Of a stretch of DNA of 64,000 nt, positions 1 through 9,765 are shown one piece after another. The translations under genes were made by a program, and so were the position numbers. The notes below the pieces were generated by a model. It did not search any database, was not told where the DNA came from, and saw only the letters and a program-made list of their open reading frames with translations. Every line of letters begins with the position of its first letter. Position 1 is the first letter of the stretch. This DNA comes from Sphingomonadaceae bacterium (GTDB lineage: Bacteria; Pseudomonadota; Alphaproteobacteria; Sphingomonadales; Sphingomonadaceae). Location: positions 1 through 64,000 of the forward strand of contig JAPZTW010000009.1 in NCBI GenBank assembly GCA_027533105.1, given 5' to 3'.

Positions 1-122
1 ACAGTTTCGCCATAGGTGGCGAGGACCGCGCCGTCAGCCTGACGGGCAATGCGGCCGGTTTCCAGGGTGAGGGTCTTTCCGCCCCACTCCATGCTTACGG
101 TTTTGACGTCGAACATTTTCAT
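1..122 (-). CDS. pnp: polyribonucleotide nucleotidyltransferase, N-terminal fragment (runs off the left edge)
   Basis: The first 40 codons of a minus-strand gene are present. The peptide begins [18 protein letters not shown] and continues to TYGET, which is the beta-strand start of the first RNase PH-like domain of PNPase, the 3'-5' exoribonuclease of the RNA degradosome. Two ATG codons are possible, at 122 and 116; MFDVK at 116 is the form usual in the family. It lies downstream of rpsO, the conserved rpsO-pnp order of proteobacteria, with a hairpin terminator between them. The rest of the gene is outside the window. Confidence 0.93.
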   Translation of the reverse strand, partial: MKMFDVKTVSMEWGGKTLTLETGRIARQADGAVLATYGET

Positions 123-244
123 TCCTTCAGCCCGCAGGCCCTATTGCGTGCGGGTTTTGCTGCCGGGGTCTACCGTCCCGGTCCGGTGTGGGGCACTTGC
201 GGCCCCCTGGCGTTCCCGCACCGAATTGTGCGGAAGCCCCATAG

Positions 245-269
245 CAAAAGCGGCCCGCTGGGGGCCGCT
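245..269 (-). terminator. Rho-independent-like hairpin between rpsO and pnp
   Basis: On the minus strand AGCGGCCC pairs with GGGCCGCT (arms 262-269 and 249-256) around a 5-nt loop and is followed by TTTTG. It begins 9 nt after the rpsO stop. The U tract is only four bases, so partial read-through into pnp is likely, as for other rpsO-pnp pairs. Confidence 0.7.
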
Positions 270-277
270 TCGCTTGA

Positions 278-547
278 TTACTTGCGCAGACCGAGCTTCG
301 CGATGAGCGCGTTATAGCGGTCCACATCCTTGCGCTTGAGGTAGTCAAGCAGCGAACGGCGCTTGTTGACCATCATCAGCAGGCCCCGGCGCGAGTGGTT
401 GTCCTTGTGGTGATCCTTGAAGTGGGCCTGCAGCGTGTTGATGCGGCTGGTCAGGATCGCGACCTGGACTTCCGGCGAACCGGTATCACCCTTGGCGCGG
501 GCGTTGTCCGAGATGATTTCAGCTTTCTTTTCGGCGGTAACCGACAT
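278..547 (-). CDS. rpsO: 30S ribosomal protein S15
   Basis: An 89-aa protein of exactly the usual S15 length. It carries the family hallmarks [11 protein letters not shown] (residues 21-31) and the HxxDxHSRRGLL region (about 45-57) that contacts the 16S rRNA three-way junction. S15 is a primary binder of the small-subunit platform. It is the last cistron before pnp and starts 5 nt downstream of the truB stop, so it is probably cotranscribed with tdk-M50-truB. No anomaly was seen. Confidence 0.98.
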   Translation of the reverse strand: MSVTAEKKAEIISDNARAKGDTGSPEVQVAILTSRINTLQAHFKDHHKDNHSRRGLLMMVNKRRSLLDYLKRKDVDRYNALIAKLGLRK

Positions 548-552
548 GTTTC

Positions 553-1476
553 TTACTCCGCGACATCGGGAAGGTTGAACCCCCGCACCACCGTGGCGGT
601 GCCTCCGAAAAGCTCGACCAGCGCAACGGGAACAGTTCCCGCCTTCGCCCAGTAAAGCCCGTCGGTATGGGGCAGCCCGGCCAGAACCCGACCCTGACGG
701 ATCGCCCTTGCCTGTTCCGGGCCGAGGTTCAGAGCCGGGATGTCGACCAGCCCTGCCTCCAGCGGCAAGAGTACGTTCTCAAGTGGCGCGCCCTTACCGA
801 CTTCGTTCAATTTGTCCAGCGAAATCGCCTGTTCGATCCCGAACGGCCCCGCCTTCAGGCGCCGCAGCATTGTGACATGGCCAAAGGTGCCCATCGCATG
901 GGCGAGGTCCCGAGCGAGGCTGCGGATATAGGTGCCCTTGGATACATGGGCCTCAAGCGTGGCGTAAAGCTTGCCCTCCTGCCACCATGATTCGACGTAA
1001 TCGAGCGCGTGGATCGTCACGGTTCGGCTGTTCAGCGTGACTTCCGCGCCGGCCCTCGCCAGATCGTAGGCGCGCTGGCCGTCAACCTTGATCGCCGAAA
1101 ACGCTGGCGGGGTCTGCTCGATCGGGCCGATGAACCGGGCCAGCACGTCTTCGACAGCGGCGTCATCGACAATGCCCACCACGCTGTCGACCTCGCGGAT
1201 CACCTTCCCCTCAAGGTCCAGCGTGTCGGTTTCGATGCCGTAACAGGTCGTGAAGCGATAGACCTTGCTGGCATCAAGCATCCGCCCGCACAGCTTGGTA
1301 GCCTCGCCCAGCGCGATCGGGAGGACGCCGGTCGCCAGCGGATCGAGCGTGCCGCCGTGACCGACCTTGACCTTGCCCAGCCCGGCCTCGCGGCAGACGC
1401 GTTTGACCGCGCCAACCGCCTGGGTCGAGCCAAGCCCCAGCGGCTTGTCGAGGATGATCCAGCCATTGGGCGACAT
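553..1476 (-). CDS. truB: tRNA pseudouridine(55) synthase TruB
   Basis: 307 aa. Motif I is at residues 8-18 ([11 protein letters not shown]) and motif [14 protein letters not shown], at 39-50, with the catalytic aspartate D45. The enzyme isomerises U55 in the T-loop of almost all tRNAs. A C-terminal PUA-like segment (about 240-300) fits the alphaproteobacterial length. It lies directly between the site-2 protease gene (1 nt gap) and rpsO (5 nt gap), so the cistrons are tightly packed and probably translationally coupled. Confidence 0.97.
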   Translation of the reverse strand: MSPNGWIILDKPLGLGSTQAVGAVKRVCREAGLGKVKVGHGGTLDPLATGVLPIALGEATKLCGRMLDASKVYRFTTCYGIETDTLDLEGKVIREVDSVVGIVDDAAVEDVLARFIGPIEQTPPAFSAIKVDGQRAYDLARAGAEVTLNSRTVTIHALDYVESWWQEGKLYATLEAHVSKGTYIRSLARDLAHAMGTFGHVTMLRRLKAGPFGIEQAISLDKLNEVGKGAPLENVLLPLEAGLVDIPALNLGPEQARAIRQGRVLAGLPHTDGLYWAKAGTVPVALVELFGGTATVVRGFNLPDVAE

Positions 1477-1477
1477 A

Positions 1478-2170
1478 TCAGCCCCCGGCGAACCAGGTCG
1501 CCAGTTGCAGGTATTGCCCGGTAAGCCAGCGGACCGGCGGCACCACCAGTTCGCCCACTGGATCGAAGCCCTCGATCGCCCAGGGCAGCACCACGATCAG
1601 CAGCAGGACCAGCGGAAAGCCCAGCGGCCGCAGTCGCTCGTATTCGCGCGCGGCCCGTTCCGGCAGCAGGCCTTCGACGATGTGCGAGCCATCGAACGGC
1701 GGGATCGGCAGCAGGTTGAACAGCGCCAGGAAGACGTTGATGGTGATGAAGTTCATCAGGTTCAGCGCCGCAAAGCGCGCCATGCCCGATGGCTCCTCCA
1801 CTGCCTGGTAACCGCCCAGCAGCAGCCCCAGCAGCATGGCGCCGATCGCGGCGAGGACCAGATTGCTGCCCGGCCCGGCGGCGGCCACGGCCATCATCCC
1901 GAAGCGCGGATTGCGCAGCCGCGACTTGACCACCGGCACCGGCTTGGCCCAGCCGAACACCGGACCTTTCGCAAGGGCCAGCGCGCCCGGCACCAGGATC
2001 GTGCCGACCGGATCGACATGGCGGAAGGGGTTGAGGCTCAGCCGCTTGAGCTGGGCCGCGGTGGGATCGCCCAGCGCCCGCGCGGTCCAGCCGTGGGCCA
2101 CTTCGTGAAAGACGATCGCCAGCACCAGCGGAATGACCAGCGCGGCGATCTGGAACAGGGTTTCGTTCAT
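1478..2170 (-). CDS. site-2 protease family (M50) membrane zinc metalloprotease
   Basis: 230 aa from the ATG at 2170, which overlaps the tdk stop as ATGA; the longer open frame upstream lies inside tdk and is not used. The HEVAH zinc-binding helix is at residues 22-26 inside the first membrane segment. The second conserved motif, NLLPIPPFDG with D160, supplies the third zinc ligand. About five hydrophobic segments are visible. This is the short YwhC/SREBPP type without a PDZ domain, which cleaves or binds substrates within the membrane; the substrate is unknown. The same tdk-M50-truB order suggests cotranscription rather than a shared pathway. Confidence 0.92.
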   Translation of the reverse strand: MNETLFQIAALVIPLVLAIVFHEVAHGWTARALGDPTAAQLKRLSLNPFRHVDPVGTILVPGALALAKGPVFGWAKPVPVVKSRLRNPRFGMMAVAAAGPGSNLVLAAIGAMLLGLLLGGYQAVEEPSGMARFAALNLMNFITINVFLALFNLLPIPPFDGSHIVEGLLPERAAREYERLRPLGFPLVLLLIVVLPWAIEGFDPVGELVVPPVRWLTGQYLQLATWFAGG

Positions 2171-2745
2171 CGGCCCAGGGCTTCCGTGAAATGGCGGCGG
2201 CACAGCGCCACATAGCGATCGTTCCCGCCGATCTCGGTCTGCGCGCCCTGTTTCACCGCCGCGCCGCTGGCATCGACGCGCAGGTTCATGGTGGCCTTGC
2301 GCCCGCAATGGCACACGCCCTTCAGCTCGATCAGCGCATCGGCAATGCCCAGCAGGGCGGCCGATCCGGGAAACAGCTCACCCTGGAAATCGGTCCGCAG
2401 GCCATAGCAGACCACCGGAATGCCGCCCTCGTCGGCCAGCCGCGCCAATTGCCAGACCTGATCCTTCGTCAGAAACTGCGCCTCGTCCACCAGCACGCAG
2501 GCCAGCGGCTCAACCCGGTGCGCGGCCATCACCCGGTCCCACAGGTCGGTTTCGGCGGCATAGCGATGGGCATGGGCGTGCAGGCCGATCCGGCTTTCGA
2601 TCGCCTTTTCCCCGCCGCGGTCGTCCAGCGCGGCGGTCCACAGCATCGTGGTCATCCCGCGCTCGCGGTAATTGAAGTCGGCCTGCAGCAGCGTGGTCGA
2701 TTTCCCCGCGTTCATGCTGGCATAGTAGAAATAGAGCTTGGCCAT
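2167..2745 (-). CDS. tdk: thymidine kinase (type II, zinc-containing)
   Basis: 192 aa from the ATG at 2745 (MAKLYFYYASMNAGKST). The P-loop is residues 9-17, the catalytic DEAQ is 87-90 (E88), the lasso region is around 170-178, and zinc ligands are provided by C145, C147 and C182 with H185. It phosphorylates thymidine with ATP in the dTMP salvage pathway. It is first in the tdk-M50-truB-rpsO-pnp run and divergent from yceI across a 90-bp gap that should hold both promoters. The open frame extends much further upstream, but that part overlaps yceI antisense and is not coding. Confidence 0.96.
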   Translation of the reverse strand: MAKLYFYYASMNAGKSTTLLQADFNYRERGMTTMLWTAALDDRGGEKAIESRIGLHAHAHRYAAETDLWDRVMAAHRVEPLACVLVDEAQFLTKDQVWQLARLADEGGIPVVCYGLRTDFQGELFPGSAALLGIADALIELKGVCHCGRKATMNLRVDASGAAVKQGAQTEIGGNDRYVALCRRHFTEALGR

Positions 2746-2835
2746 CGCGCTTGAGATAAGGCGTTTCCCGGCAAAGACCAGTGCGATTGACAGGATGGCC
2801 CACAAGGCCCAGCGTCCGCCCAGAGAACAGCAACG

Positions 2836-3405
2836 ATGTCGCGCCTGAAAATCACCCTGTGCCTGCTGGCACCCCTGCTGCTGGCGGCCGCCACGCCGCC
2901 GCTGCGCTATCACATCGATGCCCCGCGCAGCGCGGTCAGCGCCAAGGTCGGCTTCCTGGGGATTGCCAGCAAGACCGCGCACTTTCCGCAGATGAGCGGC
3001 CGCATTGCCCTGTCGCCAGACCGGCTCGACACGATCGACCTCGACGTGGAACTGGACGCGCGGCAGCTCACCGCCGGGGACAAGGTCACGCTGGGTCGGC
3101 TCAAGGGCAAGGACTTCTTCGATGTCGAACGGCACCCCACGGTGCGTTTTTCGGGCCGCAAGATGCAGATGACCGGCCCGGTCACGGCGACTGTCGCGGG
3201 CGAAGTGACCGCGCGCGGAATAACCCGGCCGGCCACCCTGGCGGTAACCTTTCGCGACCCGCCCGCCCGCGCGACCGGCCGCGATCCGGTCGAGCTGACC
3301 GCCCGGACCGAGATCGACCGGCGCGAATTCGGGATGACCGCCTATAGCGCGATCGTGGGCAAGAAAGTGACGATCACGATCCGCGCGCGGATGGTGCCGA
3401 ACTAG
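2836..3405 (+). CDS. YceI-family periplasmic lipocalin-like protein
   Basis: 189 aa. A Sec signal peptide covers residues 1-19 ([19 protein letters not shown]). The mature part has the YceI layout: [10 protein letters not shown] start, [35 protein letters not shown] and a C-terminal [17 protein letters not shown]. Family members form a beta-barrel that holds a polyisoprenoid or amide lipid in the periplasm; the ligand here is unknown. Its stop codon overlaps that of the convergent rbfA in the palindrome CTAG (3402-3405). Confidence 0.93.
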   Translation: MSRLKITLCLLAPLLLAAATPPLRYHIDAPRSAVSAKVGFLGIASKTAHFPQMSGRIALSPDRLDTIDLDVELDARQLTAGDKVTLGRLKGKDFFDVERHPTVRFSGRKMQMTGPVTATVAGEVTARGITRPATLAVTFRDPPARATGRDPVELTARTEIDRREFGMTAYSAIVGKKVTITIRARMVPN

Positions 3406-3794
3406 TCCTCAAGGTCGCGCTTGACCTTCGGATCGGCCAGCAGGGCGTCGATCTTGCTGGCGACGTCGAAACTCTCGTCGGCCAGGAAACGGATCTTCGC
3501 GGCGTATTTCAGGCGCAGCTTGCCAGCCACTTCCTTCTGAAAAAAGGCCGTGTGGGTGCGCAGCGCCTTCAGCACCGGTTCCTCGTCCGCGCCCAGCAGC
3601 GGCTTCACGAAGACCGTGGCGTGACGCAGGTCGGGCGACATGCGCACTTCGGTGACCGAGACCGAATGGGCGGTCAGGACCTCGTCATGCACCATCTGCC
3701 GGGTCAGCAGTTCGCTGATCACGTGGCGCACCTGTTCGCCCACCTTGAGCAGGCGGACCGAGCGGGTTTCAGGCGTGGCGGGCTGGCGGGCCAT
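3402..3794 (-). CDS. rbfA: 30S ribosome-binding factor A
   Basis: 130 aa. The KH-like fold signature [17 protein letters not shown] (about 48-64) and the terminal segment [15 protein letters not shown] are those of RbfA, the cold-shock factor that matures the 5' end of 16S rRNA. It starts next to the end of the thioesterase gene, in the alphaproteobacterial rimP-nusA-ylxR-infB-rbfA order. The usual neighbour truB is here separated by yceI on the other strand. Confidence 0.96.
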   Translation of the reverse strand: MARQPATPETRSVRLLKVGEQVRHVISELLTRQMVHDEVLTAHSVSVTEVRMSPDLRHATVFVKPLLGADEEPVLKALRTHTAFFQKEVAGKLRLKYAAKIRFLADESFDVASKIDALLADPKVKRDLED

Positions 3795-4204
3795 CAGCCT
3801 GCGCGCCCTGGGACCGGCGTGGGAATGGCGGTGGAGGTGGCGCGGGCATACAGCGTGGTCCAGCTTTCATCCCACAGCTCGCCTTCCAGGAAGATCGCCT
3901 TGCGCCCGCGGCGGATCACCCGCCCCTTGCCCATCAGCGGGCCGGGCGGGATCAGCTTCAGCAGGCTCATCGCGATTTCAAGATTGAGCGGCGCTTCCGT
4001 GCCGCCGGTCGCCTGGACATGGGCCCAGCCCATCGCTTCGTCCAAGAAACCGGCCACCAGCCCGCCCTGCACCCCGCCACGCTGCGTGATGAAGCTGGCC
4101 GGCGCCACGAAGCGCATCGTGATTGTCTCGCTGGCGGGGTCGAAGTCGATGAACTCCGCCCCCATCAGCGCGACATGGGCACCGCTGGTTCCCAGGAAAC
4201 CCAT
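3794..4204 (-). CDS. PaaI-type hotdog-fold thioesterase
   Basis: About 136 aa. The hotdog signature [21 protein letters not shown] (about 42-62, split here by the central helix) with a conserved glycine-rich turn and downstream DE marks the PaaI/YdiI acyl-CoA thioesterase group. The ATG at 4204 overlaps the infB stop (TGATG); an in-frame GTG one codon upstream (4207) is an alternative. The substrate is not deducible. It sits between infB and rbfA, an insertion into the translation operon that probably reflects cotranscription only. Confidence 0.88.
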   Translation of the reverse strand: MGFLGTSGAHVALMGAEFIDFDPASETITMRFVAPASFITQRGGVQGGLVAGFLDEAMGWAHVQATGGTEAPLNLEIAMSLLKLIPPGPLMGKGRVIRRGRKAIFLEGELWDESWTTLYARATSTAIPTPVPGRAG

Positions 4205-6723
4205 CACAGCGTCCGTTCGCGCTCCTCGACCTCAAACACTTCGAGCATGTCGCCCGGCTTGATGTCGTTGGTGTCCTGCAGGACCACGCCGCATTCCAGA
4301 CCCGCGCGGACTTCCGGCACGTCGTCCTTGAAGCGGCGCAGCGAGGCGATGACGGTCTTCGAAACGATGACGTCCTGACGGGTAAGGCGGGCGAAGAGCC
4401 CCTTCTTGATCCCGCCTTCCAGCACCAGCAGACCTGCCGCCTTGTCGCGCTTGCCGGCCGGGAACACTTCCTTGACCTCGGCGCGGCCAACCACGTGCTC
4501 GATCCGCTCCGGACCCCAGATTCCCGCCATTTCCTTGGCGATATCGTCGGTCAGGTGATAGATCACGTCGAAGTACTTCATCCGCGTCTTGTTGCGATCG
4601 ACCAGTTCGCGCGCCTTGGCATTGGGACGCACGTTGAAGCCGATCACCGGCGCGTTCGAGGCTGCGGCCAGGTTCACGTCGCTTTCGGTGATCGCGCCGA
4701 CCCCGGACTGCAGGATCTTCACCTTGATCTCGTCGTTCGAGATCTTGTTCAGCGCGTTGACGATCGCTTCGACCGAACCCTGGACGTCGGCCTTCACCAC
4801 CACCGGGTATTCGATCACGGTCTGCTTGGCCGACAGCGCCGAGAACATGTTCTCGAGGCTCGAAGGCGCGGTCGTGGTGCGCTTGGCGGTGGCCTTTTCC
4901 TGGCGGAAGGCGGCCACTTCGCGGGCGCGGGCCTCGCTTTCGACCACGGTCAGCACATCACCTGCCATCGGCACGCCGCCCAGGCCAAGGACCTCGACCG
5001 GCAGGGCCGGCGGGGCTTCCTTGATCTGGCGGCCCTTGTCATCGAGCATGGCGCGGACGCGGCCCGAATGGGTGCCGACCACGAAGATGTCGCCCACCTT
5101 CAGCGTACCGCGGGTGATCAGCACGGTGGCGAGCGGCCCCTTGCCCTTGTCGAGCTTGGCTTCGACCACGGTGGCTTCGGCCGAACGATCCGGGTTGGCC
5201 TTCAGTTCGAGCAGTTCGGCCTGGAGCAGGATCTTCTCGATCAGCGTATCCAGCCCGGCCCCGGTCTTGGCCGAAACTTCCACGTCCTGGACGTCGCCCG
5301 ACATGGCTTCCACCACGATCTCGTGCTCGAGCAGGCGTTCGCGGATCTTCTGGGCATTGTATTCGTTGCGGTCAGCCTTGGTGATCGCCACGATCATCGG
5401 CACGCCGGCCGCCTTGGTGTGATTGATCGCCTCGATCGTCTGCGGCATGATCCCGTCATCACCGGCCACCACCAGCACGACGATGTCGGTGACGTTGGCA
5501 CCGCGCATGCGCATTTCGGTGAAGGCTTCGTGGCCCGGCGTATCGAGGAAGGTGACCAGGTCGCCGCCCTTGGTCTTGATCTGGTAAGCGCCGATATGCT
5601 GGGTGATCCCGCCGGCTTCGCCGCGTACCACGTCGGTCCCGCGCAGCGCATCGAGCAGGCTGGTCTTGCCGTGGTCGACGTGGCCCATGATGGTGACCAC
5701 CGGCGGCCGAGCTTTCAGCGTTTCGGGCGCATCGACATCGCCGGTCGTGTCGATATCGACATCGCTTTCCGACACGCGCTGGATGTTGTGGCCGAATTCC
5801 TCGACCAGCAGTTCGGCCGTATCCTGATCGATCGTCTGGTTGACGGTGACCATCATGCCCATCTTGAACAGCGCCTTGACCAGGTCTGCGCCCTTTTCCG
5901 CCATGCGGTTGGCCAGTTCCTGGACCGTGATCGCTTCGGGCACCACGACATCGCGGACCTGCTTTTCACGCGGGGCCGACTGTCCGGCGAAGTGGGCGCG
6001 CTTTTCCTTTTCACGGGCGCGCTTCAGCGCGGCGAGCGAACGGGCGCGGGCGCCCTCGTCCTCATTGAGCGCGCGGGTGACGGTCAGCTTGCCGCTGCGG
6101 CGCTCGTCCCCGCCCTTGCGGTCGCGGGTCGGATGGGCCGGCTTCTTGGCGGCGGGTTCGGGGCGCTTGGGCGCGGCGACCGGGGTAAAGCGGCGCGGCG
6201 CGGGCGCGGCAGTGCCAGCCGTACGCGGAGCTTCTTCCTCGCTGCCAGCATCGTCGGCTTCCGGAGCTTCGGGCGCAGATTCGGGTTCGGGCGGCGGTAC
6301 GGCAGCCGCTTCGGCTTCGGCCTTGCGGTTCTGTTCGGCGCGGCGGCGCTCTTCTTCGAGCGCGCGCTGGCGCTCTTCCTGCTCGCGGCGGGTCTGCTCT
6401 TCGAGCATGGCCAGACGGGCTTCCTCGGCCTCGCGCTGCAGGCGGGCGACGCGCTCCTGCGGAGTCTCGCCCGCCGGAGCGGCCGGCTTCTTGGGCACAG
6501 GCGCGGGGGCCGGGGCGGCGACCGGGGCCGGCGGCGGGGGCGGCGGAGGCGCGGCGACCGGCGCTTCACCCGGCTTGCGGATGAGCTTGCGGCTCTTCAC
6601 CTCGACCACCACCTTGTTGGTGCGGCCGTGGCTGAAGGTCTGCTTGACCTCGCCCGCTTCCACCGACTTCTTCAGCCCCAGCGGCTTGCGGCCGAGAGTC
6701 GGTTTGTTGTCGCTATCGCTCAT
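4204..6723 (-). CDS. infB: translation initiation factor IF-2
   Basis: 839 aa. The N-terminal 250 residues are a low-complexity Pro/Ala and charged region (proline run at about 59-66, coiled coil at about 88-140) ending in the IF2_N helix. The GTPase core has G1 GHVDHGKT (347-354) and G3 DTPGHEA (394-400). It is followed by domain II and the C-terminal fMet-tRNA-binding domains. The G4 element reads TKAD (448-451) in place of NKxD. It delivers initiator tRNA to the 30S subunit. It lies 22 nt downstream of ylxR. Confidence 0.98.
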   Translation of the reverse strand: MSDSDNKPTLGRKPLGLKKSVEAGEVKQTFSHGRTNKVVVEVKSRKLIRKPGEAPVAAPPPPPPPAPVAAPAPAPVPKKPAAPAGETPQERVARLQREAEEARLAMLEEQTRREQEERQRALEEERRRAEQNRKAEAEAAAVPPPEPESAPEAPEADDAGSEEEAPRTAGTAAPAPRRFTPVAAPKRPEPAAKKPAHPTRDRKGGDERRSGKLTVTRALNEDEGARARSLAALKRAREKEKRAHFAGQSAPREKQVRDVVVPEAITVQELANRMAEKGADLVKALFKMGMMVTVNQTIDQDTAELLVEEFGHNIQRVSESDVDIDTTGDVDAPETLKARPPVVTIMGHVDHGKTSLLDALRGTDVVRGEAGGITQHIGAYQIKTKGGDLVTFLDTPGHEAFTEMRMRGANVTDIVVLVVAGDDGIMPQTIEAINHTKAAGVPMIVAITKADRNEYNAQKIRERLLEHEIVVEAMSGDVQDVEVSAKTGAGLDTLIEKILLQAELLELKANPDRSAEATVVEAKLDKGKGPLATVLITRGTLKVGDIFVVGTHSGRVRAMLDDKGRQIKEAPPALPVEVLGLGGVPMAGDVLTVVESEARAREVAAFRQEKATAKRTTTAPSSLENMFSALSAKQTVIEYPVVVKADVQGSVEAIVNALNKISNDEIKVKILQSGVGAITESDVNLAAASNAPVIGFNVRPNAKARELVDRNKTRMKYFDVIYHLTDDIAKEMAGIWGPERIEHVVGRAEVKEVFPAGKRDKAAGLLVLEGGIKKGLFARLTRQDVIVSKTVIASLRRFKDDVPEVRAGLECGVVLQDTNDIKPGDMLEVFEVEERERTL

Positions 6724-6745
6724 TCTGATACCAGCCCTTCAAAAC

Positions 6746-7468
6746 TCAATCTGTCGTCAACGCCTCAGGCCCAGCCGCTACGGCCGTCCCTGAAGCTTTA
6801 CCCGGTTCGTTCGCATCACCCTGCCCCAGAAAGCGCAGCAGGCGCCGGAGCGGGACTTCGATCCTTGCAGCCGAACCGGAGTCGGTCAGCGCCAGGTGGA
6901 CGACATTGTCGCGGCCCAATGCCACAGACAGCGCCGCCCGGTCCAGTGGCAAGGTTACCCCTGCCATGCCGGAACCTTCGGCTTCCATGCCGACCCGCCA
7001 GGCCTGGTCCAGCTTGCGCGAACCATCCTCGCTGGCATCGGCGGCATGGGCCAGCCAGGCCACATTGCCCATCCGGGCGTTCTCGGCGATCCGATCGGAC
7101 CCCGTCAGCAGCCGGCCGGACTTCTTTTCCAACCCCAGACGGTCGGCAAAGGCGCGCGTCAGGGCGGCCTCGATCCGTTCCGGGAGGTCTTCGGGGATGG
7201 TCAGCTCCGCCCCCTTGAAGGCCCGCGCCAGCGCGCCCTTGAGCTTGCCTTTGGCGAGGGCAGCGGTCAGCTCGGCGCGGCTCACCCCGATCCAGGCCCC
7301 TCGCCCGGGCGCGCGCGCCAGGGCATCGGGCAGGACCACGCCGTCCGGCGAGATCGCCAGCCGGATCAGCTCCTCACGCGGAGCCACGACCCCGGAAAGG
7401 ATGCACTTCCTTTCCGGGCCATCGCCAGAGATGTCGGAACCTAGCGGCTCATTGTGAGGAATCCGCAT
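6746..7468 (-). CDS. YlxR (DUF448) plus L7Ae-like RNA-binding protein
   Basis: About 240 aa from the ATG at 7468, overlapping the nusA end by 20 bp; a second ATG at 7495 would give nine more residues. The DUF448 core is ERKCILSGVVAPREELIRL followed by GRGAWI (about residues 19-58). The C-terminal half resembles the L7Ae-like segment (DRLGLEKKSGRLLTG) that is fused to YlxR in alphaproteobacteria. The family lies between nusA and infB almost everywhere and is thought to bind RNA or RNase P. The last about 25 residues are low complexity. Confidence 0.92.
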   Translation of the reverse strand: MRIPHNEPLGSDISGDGPERKCILSGVVAPREELIRLAISPDGVVLPDALARAPGRGAWIGVSRAELTAALAKGKLKGALARAFKGAELTIPEDLPERIEAALTRAFADRLGLEKKSGRLLTGSDRIAENARMGNVAWLAHAADASEDGSRKLDQAWRVGMEAEGSGMAGVTLPLDRAALSVALGRDNVVHLALTDSGSAARIEVPLRRLLRFLGQGDANEPGKASGTAVAAGPEALTTD

Positions 7469-9071
7469 CGGCGGCCTCCTCGGTATCTGGCTCATCAGCG
7501 AACCAGTGGGCGCGGGCGGCCATGATGATCTCGTTGCCCTGTTCTTCGGTCAGGCCATATTCGCCCAGCACGCCGCCCTTGTCCTCGTCGCGCGCGGAAC
7601 GGCGCGGGGCCGATCCATCGCGGCGGCGCTGCTCGGTGCGCTTCTTGGCGATCAGCTCGTCGGTGGCGAGATCGGCCAGGTCGTCCAGCGTCTTGATCCC
7701 GGCCTTGCCCAGGGTGACGAGCATGGCTTCGGTCAGGTGCGGCAGCTCGGCCAGAGCGTCCTCGACGCCCAGCGCGCGGCGGGCTTCGCGGGCGGCCTCT
7801 TCGCGGCGCTCCAGCGCTTCGTTGGCGCGGCTCTGGAGTTCTTCGGCCAGTTCCTCGTCGAAGCCTTCGATCGCGGCCAGTTCGGCCATGTCGATATAGG
7901 CGACTTCTTCCAGCTCGCTGAAGCCTTCGGCAACCAGCAGCTGCGAAAGGGTTTCATCGACGTCGAGCTCTTCCTCGAACATCTTCGAGCGCTCGGCGAA
8001 TTCCTTCTGGCGCTTTTCCGAAGCCTCGGCCTCGGTCATGATGTCGATCTGGCGACCGGTCAGCTGGCTGGCGAGGCGCACGTTCTGGCCGCGGCGGCCA
8101 ATGGCGAGCGACAGCTGATCGTCGGGCACGACCACTTCGATGCGGCCCTCTTCCTCGTCGATCACCACGCGGCTGACCGTGGCCGGCTGCAGCGCGTTGA
8201 CCACGAAGGTCGCGGTGTCTTCGCTCCAGGGGATGATGTCGATCTTCTCGCCCTGCATTTCCTGGACCACCGCCTGGACGCGGCTGCCCTTCATGCCGAC
8301 GCAGGCGCCGACCGGGTCAATGCTGGAATCGCGGCTGATCACGCCGATCTTGGCGCGGCTGCCCGGATCGCGGGCGGCGGCCTGGATGCTGATGATGCCG
8401 TCGTAGATTTCGGGCACTTCCTGCGCGAACAGCTTCTTCATGAATTCGGGGTGCGCGCGGCTGAGGAAGATCTGCGGACCGCGGTTCTGGCGTTCCACCT
8501 TCATGATCCAGGCGCGGACCCGCTCGCCCACGCGGGCCACTTCGCGCGGGATCTGTTGATCGCGGCGGATCACGCCTTCGGCGCGGCCCAGATTGACGAT
8601 CACGTGGCCGAATTCGACCGACTTGATCACGCCCGTCACCAGTTCGCCGGCGCGGTCCTTGAATTCCTCGTACTGACGCTCGCGCTCGGCATCGCGGACC
8701 TTCTGGAAGATCACCTGCTTGGCCGACTGGGCATCGATGCGGCCCAGGTCCACCGGCGGCAGCGGATCGACGATGAAATCGCCGATCTTGGCATTGGGAT
8801 CGAGCTTCTGGGCCTGCTTCAGGTCGACCTGCTTGAAATAGTCCTCGACCACTTCGACCACTTCGACCACGCGCCACAGGCGCAGGTCGCCGGTCCGCGG
8901 ATCGAGCTTGGCGCGGATGTCGTTTTCGGCGCCATAGCGGTTGCGGGCGCTCTTCTGGATCGCCTCTTCCATCGCCTCTATGACGATCGCCTTGTCGATC
9001 AGCTTCTCGTTGGCGACCGAGGTGGCGATCGCCAGCAGTTCGGCGCGGTTGGCGGAAATCGGACTGGCCAT
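7449..9071 (-). CDS. nusA: transcription termination/antitermination factor NusA
   Basis: 540 aa. The order seen is an N-terminal RNA-polymerase-binding domain, S1 domain (ELVTGVIKSVEFGHVIVNLG, about 145-164), KH1 and KH2 (ACVGMKGSRVQAVVQEM and SLAIGRRGQNVRLAS), then helix-hairpin-helix AR-type repeats and an acidic tail. NusA modulates pausing, termination and rRNA antitermination. It overlaps ylxR downstream and lies 2 nt from rimP upstream, so rimP-nusA-ylxR-infB forms one transcription unit. Confidence 0.98.
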   Translation of the reverse strand: MASPISANRAELLAIATSVANEKLIDKAIVIEAMEEAIQKSARNRYGAENDIRAKLDPRTGDLRLWRVVEVVEVVEDYFKQVDLKQAQKLDPNAKIGDFIVDPLPPVDLGRIDAQSAKQVIFQKVRDAERERQYEEFKDRAGELVTGVIKSVEFGHVIVNLGRAEGVIRRDQQIPREVARVGERVRAWIMKVERQNRGPQIFLSRAHPEFMKKLFAQEVPEIYDGIISIQAAARDPGSRAKIGVISRDSSIDPVGACVGMKGSRVQAVVQEMQGEKIDIIPWSEDTATFVVNALQPATVSRVVIDEEEGRIEVVVPDDQLSLAIGRRGQNVRLASQLTGRQIDIMTEAEASEKRQKEFAERSKMFEEELDVDETLSQLLVAEGFSELEEVAYIDMAELAAIEGFDEELAEELQSRANEALERREEAAREARRALGVEDALAELPHLTEAMLVTLGKAGIKTLDDLADLATDELIAKKRTEQRRRDGSAPRRSARDEDKGGVLGEYGLTEEQGNEIIMAARAHWFADEPDTEEAADADSSQ

Positions 9072-9073
9072 AA

Positions 9074-9634
9074 TCAGTCTTCCTGTTCTTCAACGATTTC
9101 ATCGGCGCCGCTGGTATCCAGCGGGCGAGTGGCGGCAATCAGCTTGTCCGTCAGGACCAGCTTGGCGGAATGAATGTCGGCGCGCGGGAAAGACACCCGG
9201 CCCGATTTCTTGTCTTCAATCGTGACCACATCGTTATCGATGCCGATCAGCTCGCCCTGGAGGCTTTTGCGGTTGCCTTCCACCGGGTTGGTCAGCGCAA
9301 CGCGGGCTTCGTGCCCGGCCCAGTTGGCGAAGTCCTTGACGCGGGTCAGCGGGCGGTCGATCCCCGGCGAGCTGACTTCGAGGCGATAGGCCTCTTCAAT
9401 CAGCACTTCCCCGGCTTCTTCCAGCGCGTCGAGCTTGTCGGAGATCCGGTGCGACAGGGCGGCGCAATCCTCGATCACCAGCTGGCCGGTGTCGGGACGC
9501 TCAGCCATGACCTGCAAGGTCACTTCCTCGTCGCCCACCTCGCTCTTGCCGAACACGATCACGCGCACGAGATCGAAGCCCAGGGCCTGGGCCTCGGGTT
9601 CGATGATCTCGATCAGGCGCGCGATATCCGCCAA
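9074..9634 (-). CDS. rimP: ribosome maturation factor RimP
   Basis: 186 aa with a TTG start at 9634, chosen because GGAGA lies 7 nt upstream and the resulting LADIARLIEIIEPEAQALGF matches the RimP start. An in-frame TTG at 9667 would add 11 non-conserved residues, and no ATG is available. The SSPGIDRPL motif (about 106-114) and the C-terminal SH3-like domain are typical. RimP is needed for 30S assembly. First gene of the rimP-nusA-ylxR-infB operon; the C-terminal 20 residues form an acidic tail. Confidence 0.95.
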   Translation of the reverse strand: MADIARLIEIIEPEAQALGFDLVRVIVFGKSEVGDEEVTLQVMAERPDTGQLVIEDCAALSHRISDKLDALEEAGEVLIEEAYRLEVSSPGIDRPLTRVKDFANWAGHEARVALTNPVEGNRKSLQGELIGIDNDVVTIEDKKSGRVSFPRADIHSAKLVLTDKLIAATRPLDTSGADEIVEEQED

Positions 9635-9765
9635 GAATGCGTCTCCGTATGGCCGACCATGCCGCAAAGCCGTCTGGTGCCGGCCCCTTGCGGCGCCAGC
9701 CCCTCCGTTGCTTCACAATGTCGGGATGGCGGCCAGATAGGCTCGCGCCGCCGGAAATGCAAGCG

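Noticed and set aside
4495..7218. 907-aa plus-strand open frame antisense to infB and ylxR
   Set aside because: A long shadow frame caused by high GC; low-complexity composition (runs of Arg, Gly, His), no recognisable domain, and infB on the other strand is certain.
7506..9173. 555-aa plus-strand open frame antisense to nusA
   Set aside because: Mirror of the nusA coding sequence with His/Asp/Leu-biased composition and no homology.
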